Part shown: positions 1-5,332 of the stretch, in pieces | Layout: the number at the start of each line of letters is the position of its first letter | Position numbering within the stretch: position 1 is the first letter of the stretch | Origin: an uncultured Eubacteriales bacterium | GTDB lineage: Bacteria > Bacillota > Clostridia > Oscillospirales > Acutalibacteraceae | Assembly: GCA_934630995.1 (NCBI GenBank) | Contig: CAKTXU010000118.1 | Coordinates: 1-6,229 of the forward strand | Direction of reading: 5' to 3' | DNA length: 6,229 nucleotides | Notes under the pieces: generated by a model | Database searches by the model: none | The model's input: only the letters and a program-made list of their open reading frames with translations | Told to the model about the DNA's origin: nothing | Made by a program: the position numbers and the translations under genes

Positions 1-240
1 GGAGGGAACCGCCAGGACGACCAGTTCCGCCTGCGCGGCACAGGCCAGATCGGTGGTCAGTCGGACGGAGGGAGGGACCGGCACCCCGGGCAGCAGCTTT
101 TTATGCTCGTCAAATTTCCGGATCGCGGCCGCCTCCTCCTCGAAGGGGGACCAGAGGGATACCTGATTGCCGTACCGATCCGCCATGACCGCCAGGGCCG
201 TCCCCCAGCCACCGGCGCCGATAACCGCAATATTTGCCAT
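1..240 (-). CDS. gpsA: Glycerol-3-phosphate dehydrogenase [NAD(P)+], N-terminal part (cut by window edge)
   Basis: GpsA reduces dihydroxyacetone phosphate to sn-glycerol-3-phosphate in the cytosol, the backbone precursor of all glycerophospholipids. Only the first 80 codons are here; the gene runs off the left edge of the window. The protein begins MANIAVIGAGGWGTALA, the dinucleotide-binding Rossmann loop GxGxxG (residues 8-13) with the Trp typical of GpsA. Next come the 'SLWSPFEEE' strand and helix, where the cofactor ribose is normally bound, and a 'LVVLAVPS' strand at the cut end, which matches the family. The ATG at 240 follows an AAAGGCGG ribosome binding site (247-254) by 6 nt, so the start is secure. 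It lies 34 nt downstream of plsY, whose product uses the glycerol-3-phosphate made here, so co-transcription makes metabolic sense. No frameshift or odd feature is seen in the visible part. The family call is firm; cofactor preference (NADH or NADPH) cannot be judged. Confidence 0.95.
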   Translation of the reverse strand, partial: MANIAVIGAGGWGTALAVMADRYGNQVSLWSPFEEEAAAIRKFDEHKKLLPGVPVPPSVRLTTDLACAAQAELVVLAVPS

Positions 241-274
241 AAAACCCCGCCTTTCACCGTCGTGTATGTGTCGG

Positions 275-982
275 CTACTTTCCGCCTTTGCTTCCAAAGG
301 AAAACTTGCTCTCCGTTCCGGCCGCAATTCTTTTGAGATTGGGAAGATGCTTGAGTATCAGAAGAGCGGCGATGAGGATGGCCATGGCCGTACAGAACCA
401 CACCGTCCCGGCCGACTGCTTATCCACAAGGGAGCGGAATATGTAGGTGAACACCGGCAGCAGGGCCGCCGCCACAACGGAGCCCAGGGACACCATCCGC
501 CAGACGGCCACCACCACAATGAAAAAGCCCAGGCAGATGAGCGCCACCCGCCAGTCCAGGATGAGCATCATTCCCAGGGTGGTCAGCACGCCTTTTCCCC
601 CCTTGAAACCGAAGTATAGGGGGAACACGTGGCCGATGATACAGAAAAAGCCCGCCAGATACTGCCCCACCAGCTTTGCGCCTAAAAACTGCCAGCTAGA
701 CAGTGGCGATATAGTGAGCTGAAGATTGACCAATAGCAGACCGCCGATGAGAACCGCGACAAAGCTTTTAAGCAAATCCCCGAGGGTGGTCAGCAGAGCC
801 GGAAGCTTTCCTTGGGAACGCAGGACGTTGGTGGCCCCCGCGTTGCCGCTGCCATAGGTGCGGATGTCCCTTTTCGCCGTCAGCTTCGTCACAATGATGG
901 CCGAGTTGAGGCTGCCCAGCAGATAAGCGATGACGGCCGTCAGCACCATAGCCAGCCAGCTATTTTCCAAAAAAGCGATCAT
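275..982 (-). CDS. plsY: Glycerol-3-phosphate acyltransferase PlsY (acyl-phosphate dependent)
   Basis: PlsY is an integral membrane enzyme that moves the acyl group from acyl-phosphate (made by PlsX) to position 1 of glycerol-3-phosphate, giving lysophosphatidic acid. The 235-residue protein shows the three family motifs. Motif 1 is GSGNAGATN at 44-52. Motif 2 is the glycine-rich GFKGGKG at 125-131. Motif 3 lies around 210-224, with the conserved Asn215 and the basic pair Lys217-Arg218 before AAGTE. Hydrophobic stretches at about 8-32, 70-90, 104-124, 134-161, 165-183 and 194-211 fit a multi-pass membrane protein. It is somewhat longer than the roughly 200 residues usual for the family, mainly through loop and tail extensions. 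The ATG at 982 is preceded by AAAGGAG (993-999) with a 10-nt spacer. A nearer ATG at 989 is out of frame. It lies 24 nt after der and 34 nt before gpsA, in one operon. PlsX is not in the window. Confidence 0.95.
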   Translation of the reverse strand: MIAFLENSWLAMVLTAVIAYLLGSLNSAIIVTKLTAKRDIRTYGSGNAGATNVLRSQGKLPALLTTLGDLLKSFVAVLIGGLLLVNLQLTISPLSSWQFLGAKLVGQYLAGFFCIIGHVFPLYFGFKGGKGVLTTLGMMLILDWRVALICLGFFIVVVAVWRMVSLGSVVAAALLPVFTYIFRSLVDKQSAGTVWFCTAMAILIAALLILKHLPNLKRIAAGTESKFSFGSKGGK

Positions 983-1006
983 ACCGCATTGTCTCCTTTG
1001 TTCCCG

Positions 1007-2338
1007 TCATTTGCCGCTGTTTTCTCCCCGCTCCCGTATGATGAAGCGCACCGGTGTCCCCTCCAGGCCGAAGGTTTCCCGGATTTGATTTTCCAGATAC
1101 CGCTGATAGGAATAATGGAACAGATCCGCCCGGTTGACGAAGAAAACGAAGGTGGGCGGCCGGGTGGAGGGCTGTGTCACGTAATAAATGCGCAGCCGCC
1201 GCCCCTTGTCGGTGGGAGGCTGCACCCGGGCGGTGGCCCGGGCCAGCAGATCATTGAGCATGCCTGTGGAAATCCGCATGGCGTTCTGCTGGTTGACATA
1301 TTTGATGAGCTCGAACAGACGGTCCACCCTCTGTCCTGTTTTGGCGGAGATAAAGATGAAGGGCGCGTAGCTCATGAAGGAGAAATCATTCATGAGCTTT
1401 TTGCGCATCGTGTCCATGGTATGGCCGTCCTTGTCCACCGCGTCCCATTTGTTCACCGCGACGATGCAGGCCTTTCCCTGCTCCAGCGCGATGCCGGCCA
1501 CCTTGCTGTCCTGTTCGGTGAAGCCGATTGTTCCATCCAGGAGGATTACGCAGACGTCCGCCCGTTCCACCGCCATTTCCGCCCGCAGGATGCTGTATTT
1601 CTCAATATCGTTGTCCACACGGCTTCGACGGCGAAGCCCGGCCGTATCGATAAATACGAAATCCCCGTGGTTATTATGCACAGGCGTATCCACAGCGTCG
1701 CGGGTGGTTCCGGCCACCTCGGACACGATGGTACGCTCTTCACCCGCGATAAAATTGATGAGGGAGGACTTCCCCGCATTGGGCTTGCCGATGACCGCCA
1801 CTCGGATGACATCCTCCGGCGCCTCTTCCTCCTCCTCGGGCGGCAGATGCTCGAACACCGCGTCCAGCAGATCGCCGGTGCCCATGCCGTGGATGGAAGA
1901 AACCGGAACCGGATCCCCCAGCCCCAGGTTGTAAAATTCATAAAACTCTGCAGGCAAAGCGCCGGGGGTATCGCACTTGTTGACGCAGAGGACTACCGGC
2001 TTGCCGCTTTTTTGCAGCATAGCCGCCACATCAGCGTCGTTGGCGGTCACGCCCGCGTGTACATCGGTCACCAGCATGCGGACGTCAGCCTGTTCGATAG
2101 CCAGTCCCGCCTGCCGCCGCATCTGGGAGAGGATCACATCGTCGGAATAAGGCTCGATTCCCCCTGTATCCGCCAGCATGAATTTTCGCCCCCGCCATTC
2201 GGCCTCGGCAAAAATCCGATCCCGCGTCACGCCGGGGGTATCATTGACAATGGACAGCCGCCGGCCAATCAGCTTATTGAATAAGGTCGATTTGCCCACG
2301 TTGGGACGGCCAACCACGGCCACCCCCGGTCGCGCCAC
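1007..2338 (-). CDS. der: Ribosome-assembly GTPase Der (EngA), two tandem G domains
   Basis: Der is an essential GTPase with two G domains that binds the 50S precursor and is needed for late assembly of the large ribosomal subunit. In the 443-residue product, G domain 1 has the P-loop GRPNVGKST (10-18), DTGG (57-60) and NKCD (120-123). An acidic linker with five consecutive Glu follows (about 167-176). G domain 2 has GKPNAGKS (184-191), DTAGLR (231-236), NKWD (296-299) and SAK (331-333). The KH-like C-terminal domain runs from about 353 to the end. All nucleotide-binding motifs are intact. I chose the GTG at 2338 over the in-frame GTGs at 2350 and 2347. It gives the usual short N-terminus (MARPGVAVVGRPN) and sits 8 nt after an AAAGGTGG ribosome binding site; the earlier GTGs overlap that site. 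It is flanked by the DUF512 gene (25 nt) and plsY (24 nt). The neighbouring rpmF and yceD also concern the large subunit. Confidence 0.97.
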   Translation of the reverse strand: MARPGVAVVGRPNVGKSTLFNKLIGRRLSIVNDTPGVTRDRIFAEAEWRGRKFMLADTGGIEPYSDDVILSQMRRQAGLAIEQADVRMLVTDVHAGVTANDADVAAMLQKSGKPVVLCVNKCDTPGALPAEFYEFYNLGLGDPVPVSSIHGMGTGDLLDAVFEHLPPEEEEEAPEDVIRVAVIGKPNAGKSSLINFIAGEERTIVSEVAGTTRDAVDTPVHNNHGDFVFIDTAGLRRRSRVDNDIEKYSILRAEMAVERADVCVILLDGTIGFTEQDSKVAGIALEQGKACIVAVNKWDAVDKDGHTMDTMRKKLMNDFSFMSYAPFIFISAKTGQRVDRLFELIKYVNQQNAMRISTGMLNDLLARATARVQPPTDKGRRLRIYYVTQPSTRPPTFVFFVNRADLFHYSYQRYLENQIRETFGLEGTPVRFIIRERGENSGK

Positions 2339-2346
2339 AGCGCTCA

Positions 2347-2354
2347 CCACCTTT
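2347..2354 (-). promoter_or_regulatory. Ribosome binding site that sets the der start
   Basis: On the minus strand this reads AAAGGTGG, one mismatch from AAAGGAGG. It stands 8 nt before the GTG at 2338. Two other in-frame GTG codons (2350, 2347) overlap this site and have no good site of their own, so translation most likely begins at 2338. Confidence 0.7.
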
Positions 2355-2363
2355 TTCTCAATC

Positions 2364-3662
2364 TCATAGGAGCAGCGCGTCCAGCAGCGCAGCGCCGTCC
2401 ACCGGCGTCACCGTCAGAGGCACGCCCAAGGCCTCCTCCACCTGCGAGGGGGTCACGTCGTCCAGAAATTTATCCCCCTCGTGACGCAGCATCACATCAG
2501 GTATGAGTACTCGCTCCCCCGCGCGTCCCTGCAGCTGCCGGATCAAATCGCCGCCGGTCACCAGACCGGCCACATCGATAGTCTCCCCGAAAAACATATT
2601 TCTTATCGGGATAACGTCTATTTGAAGATTATGCCATTTTTTTGCCGCCTCGTCAATAAGTCCCTGCAGGAAAGGCGCTGCCGCCACGCCGGTGGCCAGG
2701 ATGAGCCGGCTGCCACGGGGCGTGTCTCCACAGGTTTCCAGTGCCTTTCGGAACTGGTCGGCCAGCAGTGCCATCAGTCCGACGCCGTTTTCCAATTGGG
2801 ACAGCTCCCCATAAAAAGCAATTCCCGGCAAGGGCCGCCCCGCCTTGACATAAAACTCGTCCGCCGGATAGACCAGCCGGTTTTCCGTCCTTGCAAGCAA
2901 GGACTCTCCGAAGGCCTCGATCTGATCGATGAGGGCCGCGGCTTCCTCTGCCGTATAAGGGCGGAGGGCCGTCAGCCCCTCCCGAAAACGGGTCAGTCCC
3001 ACCGGCACGGCGGCCACGCTTTCCACCGACGGCATGAGAGCGGCCAAATCCGCCATTGTCCGATCCAGCTCCTCTCCATCGTTGAGGCCGGGACAGAGCA
3101 CCAGCTGGCAGTTTATCCGAATGCCCGCCTGGGCGAACCGCCGCAGATGGGCCAGGCTGTCTCCGGCGAAGCGGTTGCCCATCAGCCGGCACCGCAGAGC
3201 CGGATTGGTGGTATGCACCGAGATGTTGATAGGACTGATGTGCATGGAAACAATGCGGTCGGCCTCATGCTTGGATAAATTGGTCAGGGTGATATAGTTG
3301 CCGAACAGAAAGGACAGGCGGCTGTCGTCGTCCTTGAAATAGAGGGTATCCCGCAGACCAGGAGGCAGCTGATCGATAAAGCAGAAGGCACATTTATTCC
3401 GGCAGGCGCGCTGCTTGTCCATCAGATAGGTCTCAAATTGCAGGCCGATGTCCTCATACTCGTCCTTTTTCATCCGGACGGTCCGTTCCCGCCCGGACGG
3501 CTCCCGAAGCAGCAGCTGCAGGCGCGGCTCGGTCAGGTAAAAACGGTAGTCCAGCACATCTTCAATATCGCGGCCGTTCATTTGCAGCAGGATATCTCCA
3601 GGACCTATTCCCTTTTTCTCCGCCGGACTTCCCGCCGCCACGCCCGTTATCGTCACCGGCAT
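2364..3662 (-). CDS. PDZ / radical SAM / DUF512 protein of unknown function (COG1625-like)
   Basis: This is a conserved but uncharacterised Fe-S protein of the type described as related to NifB/MoaA. The 432-residue product begins with a PDZ-like domain (about 2-65, with GSPAEKKGIGPGD and an MNG turn). It is followed by a radical SAM cluster motif C-x3-C-x2-C, with Cys87, Cys91 and Cys94 in ACRNKCAFCFIDQLP; these residues would bind a [4Fe-4S] cluster that cleaves S-adenosylmethionine. Conserved segments GNYITLTNLS and SVHTTNP follow, then LCPGLNDG in the core barrel. The DUF512 region fills roughly the last 200 residues. I chose the ATG at 3662 because AAAGGCGG (3672-3679) lies 9 nt upstream; a GTG at 3671 directly abuts that site. 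The gene stands 25 nt before der. From memory this pairing is common in Clostridia, hinting at a role tied to ribosome assembly or RNA modification, but the substrate is unknown. An intrinsic terminator lies just upstream and no clear promoter is visible. Confidence 0.9.
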   Translation of the reverse strand: MPVTITGVAAGSPAEKKGIGPGDILLQMNGRDIEDVLDYRFYLTEPRLQLLLREPSGRERTVRMKKDEYEDIGLQFETYLMDKQRACRNKCAFCFIDQLPPGLRDTLYFKDDDSRLSFLFGNYITLTNLSKHEADRIVSMHISPINISVHTTNPALRCRLMGNRFAGDSLAHLRRFAQAGIRINCQLVLCPGLNDGEELDRTMADLAALMPSVESVAAVPVGLTRFREGLTALRPYTAEEAAALIDQIEAFGESLLARTENRLVYPADEFYVKAGRPLPGIAFYGELSQLENGVGLMALLADQFRKALETCGDTPRGSRLILATGVAAAPFLQGLIDEAAKKWHNLQIDVIPIRNMFFGETIDVAGLVTGGDLIRQLQGRAGERVLIPDVMLRHEGDKFLDDVTPSQVEEALGVPLTVTPVDGAALLDALLL

Positions 3663-3671
3663 CCGCCGCAC

Positions 3672-3679
3672 CCGCCTTT
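3672..3679 (-). promoter_or_regulatory. Ribosome binding site that sets the DUF512-gene start
   Basis: AAAGGCGG on the minus strand lies 9 nt before the ATG at 3662. The in-frame GTG at 3671 begins immediately after the site, too close to be used, so the ATG is preferred. The ten bases GAAAGGCGGG around it recur exactly before gpsA (minus strand, ending near 245). Confidence 0.65.
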
Positions 3680-3714
3680 CGCCGCATTTACATCCCGCCT
3701 GTTCCCGCGGGCAT

Positions 3715-3743
3715 AAAAATAGAGAAGGATTGCTCCTCCTCTA
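3715..3743 (-). terminator. Rho-independent terminator after rpmF
   Basis: On the minus strand a 10-bp stem, TAGAGGAGGA with TCCTTCTCTA (one G-U pair, 3734-3743 and 3720-3729), closes on a GCAA tetraloop of the stable GNRA type. It is followed at once by five U residues (3715-3719). This is the classical shape of an intrinsic terminator. It lies 37 nt beyond the rpmF stop codon and should end the yceD-rpmF transcript. It stands only about 50 nt before the DUF512 start codon. Confidence 0.88.
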
Positions 3744-3771
3744 CTTTCCCCCGTTTCACGGACGGTCCTGC

Positions 3772-3793
3772 GAAGGAAGCTCACGCTTCCTTC
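3772..3793 (-). other. Perfect hairpin enclosing the rpmF stop codon
   Basis: A perfect 9-bp inverted repeat, GAAGGAAGC and GCTTCCTTC, flanks the four bases GTGA on the minus strand. The last three of these are the TGA stop codon of rpmF. GUGA is a GNRA-type tetraloop, so the mRNA stem should be stable. No U-run follows on the minus strand, so it is not itself a standard terminator. It could protect the 3' end of the rpmF message or back up the terminator about 30 bases further on. That role is inference. Confidence 0.6.
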
Positions 3794-3963
3794 TTAATAA
3801 TCTGTTTGCCGTTGTAGTAGCCGCAGTTTCCGCACAGACGATGCGGGCGCTTGTATTCGCCGCACTGCGGGCACTTCATCAGCGCCGGAGCGTCCATCTT
3901 CCACACATTGTTGCGCCGTTTGTCGCGCCGGGCCTTTGAGCTTTTTCTCTTCGGTACCGCCAT
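3781..3963 (-). CDS. rpmF: Large-subunit ribosomal protein L32 (bL32), zinc-ribbon form
   Basis: bL32 is a small protein of the 50S ribosomal subunit. The 60-residue product has the standard basic N-terminus, MAVPKRKSSKARRDKRR, and a C-terminal zinc ribbon of two CxxC pairs: Cys31/Cys34 (CPQC) and Cys44/Cys47 (CGNC). This is the zinc-binding C+ form. Length is normal for the family. The ATG at 3963 is preceded by AAGGAGGT (3971-3978) with a 7-nt spacer, the strongest ribosome binding site in the window and apt for a ribosomal protein. It follows yceD by 28 nt and shares its promoter. The stop codon is inside a hairpin loop (3772-3793), and a terminator follows at 3715-3743. A longer open frame running upstream through yceD in another frame is not meaningful. 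Confidence 0.97.
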   Translation of the reverse strand: MAVPKRKSSKARRDKRRNNVWKMDAPALMKCPQCGEYKRPHRLCGNCGYYNGKQIIKKEA

Positions 3964-3991
3964 TGTCAGCACCTCCTTAATCTGATCATCA

Positions 3992-4486
3992 CTATTCGAG
4001 CAGCTGTCTGAGCGCTTCGAGCCGGGGATCGGTGGATTCCCGGCGGCAGCCGCACAGCCCTTCGTTGAGATTCCTGCCGCATAGGGGACATAGTCCGCGG
4101 CAATCCTCCCGGCAGAGGTTTTTCGACGGCAGGCTGAGAAGCAAATCCGTCTCCACCAGCTGATCCAGCGGCAGGCGGTAATTCTCCAGCAGCACAAAAT
4201 CATCGTTTTCCTCATTGTTGAGGGAGGATACCAGAATATGCTCCACCCTTGTTTCACCGTCGCGGGAAAATTCCTCCGCGCAGCGGTCGCAGCGGCCGTC
4301 GTATCGGTAGGAAATAACAGCCCAAAGCGTCACGATGCCAGCCGCTGCCGTCACCTTGCCGCGCACCCGCACCGGCGCTGTAAACGGGAGTATCCCCTGC
4401 CACTCCAGACCGGAGAAATCCAGTTCACAGTCGATGGGGAGAGTGTCCGTTTCCCCCATAAACAACGGTTTTAACTCTAATAGCAT
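3992..4486 (-). CDS. yceD: YceD/DUF177 family protein (YlbN-like), linked to 23S rRNA / L32
   Basis: DUF177 proteins are encoded next to rpmF in very many bacteria. Plant and E. coli members have been linked to 23S rRNA accumulation, but the molecular job is not settled. The 164-residue protein shows the family pattern. An N-terminal beta-rich half contains the CDRC pair (Cys66, Cys69). A C-terminal cysteine-rich segment, LCREDCRGLCPLCG followed by NLNEGLCGC, carries Cys125, 129, 133, 136, 145 and 147, probably a metal site. The ATG at 4486 follows GAGGTG (4491-4496) by 4 nt, giving the short leader expected from the promoter at 4513-4541. It is the first gene of a two-gene unit with rpmF, 28 nt downstream. 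The family identity is clear from context and motifs; metal binding is inferred. Confidence 0.93.
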   Translation of the reverse strand: MLLELKPLFMGETDTLPIDCELDFSGLEWQGILPFTAPVRVRGKVTAAAGIVTLWAVISYRYDGRCDRCAEEFSRDGETRVEHILVSSLNNEENDDFVLLENYRLPLDQLVETDLLLSLPSKNLCREDCRGLCPLCGRNLNEGLCGCRRESTDPRLEALRQLLE

Positions 4487-4512
4487 AGCACACCTCTAGT
4501 GTCACGGATGAT

Positions 4513-4541
4513 ATTATACGGTTGCGGCCCGGGTTTGTCAA
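4513..4541 (-). promoter_or_regulatory. Perfect-consensus sigma-A promoter for yceD-rpmF
   Basis: On the minus strand, TTGACA (4536-4541) and TATAAT (4513-4518) both match the housekeeping consensus exactly and are separated by the ideal 17 nt. Just upstream is an A-rich stretch (six A residues at 4545-4550, AATT at 4552-4555) that resembles an UP element. Initiation about 7 nt past the -10 box would give a leader of roughly 20 nt before the yceD ATG, leaving no room for a riboswitch. Such strength suits a ribosomal-protein unit. Confidence 0.93.
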
Positions 4542-4632
4542 TAGTTTTTTCAATTCCGCCCGTTCAAAGGGCCCTTTTTCTTCTTGTCGGGCATAAATCA
4601 CGATTGATAGGCTGCATACCCGGATTTTTTCG

Positions 4633-5319
4633 TCACCTACATATGGTTTCGCCGGGCCGCAGGACATAAGCCCCGCGCCGAAGCAGCCTCACCAAGGCGG
4701 CGGAATCCTCCGGCATCTCCTCAAATTCCGCGCCGGCCAGCTGCAGATCCTCCCATTCATGAAAATCGGCGCCGGCCAGCTCAAGCAAGCCGTTTTTTCT
4801 GGCAAAGGCCGCCGCGTCGGCGTTATGGCTGTTGTGGCGGCGGTTGCCGTTATATATCTCCACCCCGTCCAGAAGGGACGGATCGCAGCGGGTCAGTCCC
4901 GGCCGGAAGGGATGAGCCTGCACAAACAGCAGCCCGTGCTCCCGGGCAAAGCGGGAAAATACCTCCTCCGTCCATTCATAAGGCGCTTCGGTGGCCTTGA
5001 ACAGATCCTCCGTCATTCCGTAAACCAGATAATCATTTGAGGAATGGAGGAAACGGAGCTCCATCCCCAGCAGCACACGGACCCCGCATTCCTCCCCCGC
5101 CTTTCTGGCCAGGCGATACCCCCCGAGATACCGATCTATCTTCTCCGGCCAGGAAAGAGAATCCGACAGGGACGCGAAATAGTCCCGGAAGAAATGGTCG
5201 GTAACCACAACGCCCGCATAGCCCTTTTCCCCGTAAGCGCGAATACCCTCTGCGGCGGGCACGTTGCCGCAGGGACTGACCTCTCCGGTATGATAATGCA
5301 TTTCAAACAGATACCCCAT
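4633..5319 (-). CDS. PHP-domain metal-dependent phosphoesterase/hydrolase
   Basis: PHP (polymerase and histidinol phosphatase) proteins are barrel enzymes that use bound divalent metals to hydrolyse phosphoesters; the substrate cannot be predicted here. The 228-residue product keeps the expected metal ligands in order: HYH (His8, His10), TDH (Asp41, His42), GME (Glu87), AHP (His136) and DFH (Asp185, His187). It therefore looks catalytically intact, and it is a single PHP domain of normal size without a polymerase or other fused part. I chose the ATG at 5319, which has GGGAGGGG (5325-5332) 5 nt upstream. A longer in-frame reading from about 5397 overlaps the preceding gene and adds an arginine-rich, non-family stretch. 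It begins 13 nt after the F420-ligase-like gene, so the two are probably co-transcribed. No convincing terminator is seen after its stop. Confidence 0.88.
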   Translation of the reverse strand: MGYLFEMHYHTGEVSPCGNVPAAEGIRAYGEKGYAGVVVTDHFFRDYFASLSDSLSWPEKIDRYLGGYRLARKAGEECGVRVLLGMELRFLHSSNDYLVYGMTEDLFKATEAPYEWTEEVFSRFAREHGLLFVQAHPFRPGLTRCDPSLLDGVEIYNGNRRHNSHNADAAAFARKNGLLELAGADFHEWEDLQLAGAEFEEMPEDSAALVRLLRRGAYVLRPGETICR

Positions 5320-5324
5320 GCTCT

Positions 5325-5332
5325 CCCCTCCC
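5325..5332 (-). promoter_or_regulatory. Ribosome binding site that sets the PHP-gene start
   Basis: GGGAGGGG on the minus strand lies immediately after the TGA stop of the ligase-like gene and 5 nt before the ATG at 5319. It fills nearly the whole 13-nt gap between the two genes, which supports both the short start for the PHP gene and tight coupling of the pair. Confidence 0.7.

Noticed and set aside
812..2284. 490-codon plus-strand open frame
   Set aside because: It lies antisense to plsY and der, both certain genes. Its translation has no recognisable domain and is rich in His, Gly and Arg, as expected for the complement of a G+C-rich coding strand.
2481..3278. 265-codon plus-strand open frame
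   Set aside because: It is fully antisense to the DUF512 gene, with no family resemblance; a composition shadow.
3640..3695. Start-stop ATGTAA and a short alternative frame from the ATG at 3687 ahead of the DUF512 gene
   Set aside because: The alternative frame gives a low-complexity Gly/Arg peptide overlapping the real gene. The AAAGGCGG site is placed for the ATG at 3662, and no leader-peptide logic is visible.
4545..4600. Possible plus-strand terminator (GCCC/GGGC then T-rich) near the palindrome AAAGGGCCCTTT
   Set aside because: The stem is only 4 bp with a 7-nt loop and no plus-strand gene precedes it. On the minus strand no U-run follows, so it does not work as a terminator of the PHP gene either.
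4425..4667. 80-codon minus-strand frame across the yceD promoter
   Set aside because: It spans the end of the PHP gene, the promoter and the start of yceD in another frame. The perfect promoter inside it argues for non-coding DNA.
4730..4781. Thirteen-base direct repeat GCGCCGGCCAGCT, 39 nt apart, in the PHP gene
   Set aside because: It encodes LAGADF and LAGAEF. The second copy falls where PHP proteins normally have a similar small-residue strand, so chance similarity with shared codon use explains it better than a duplication.
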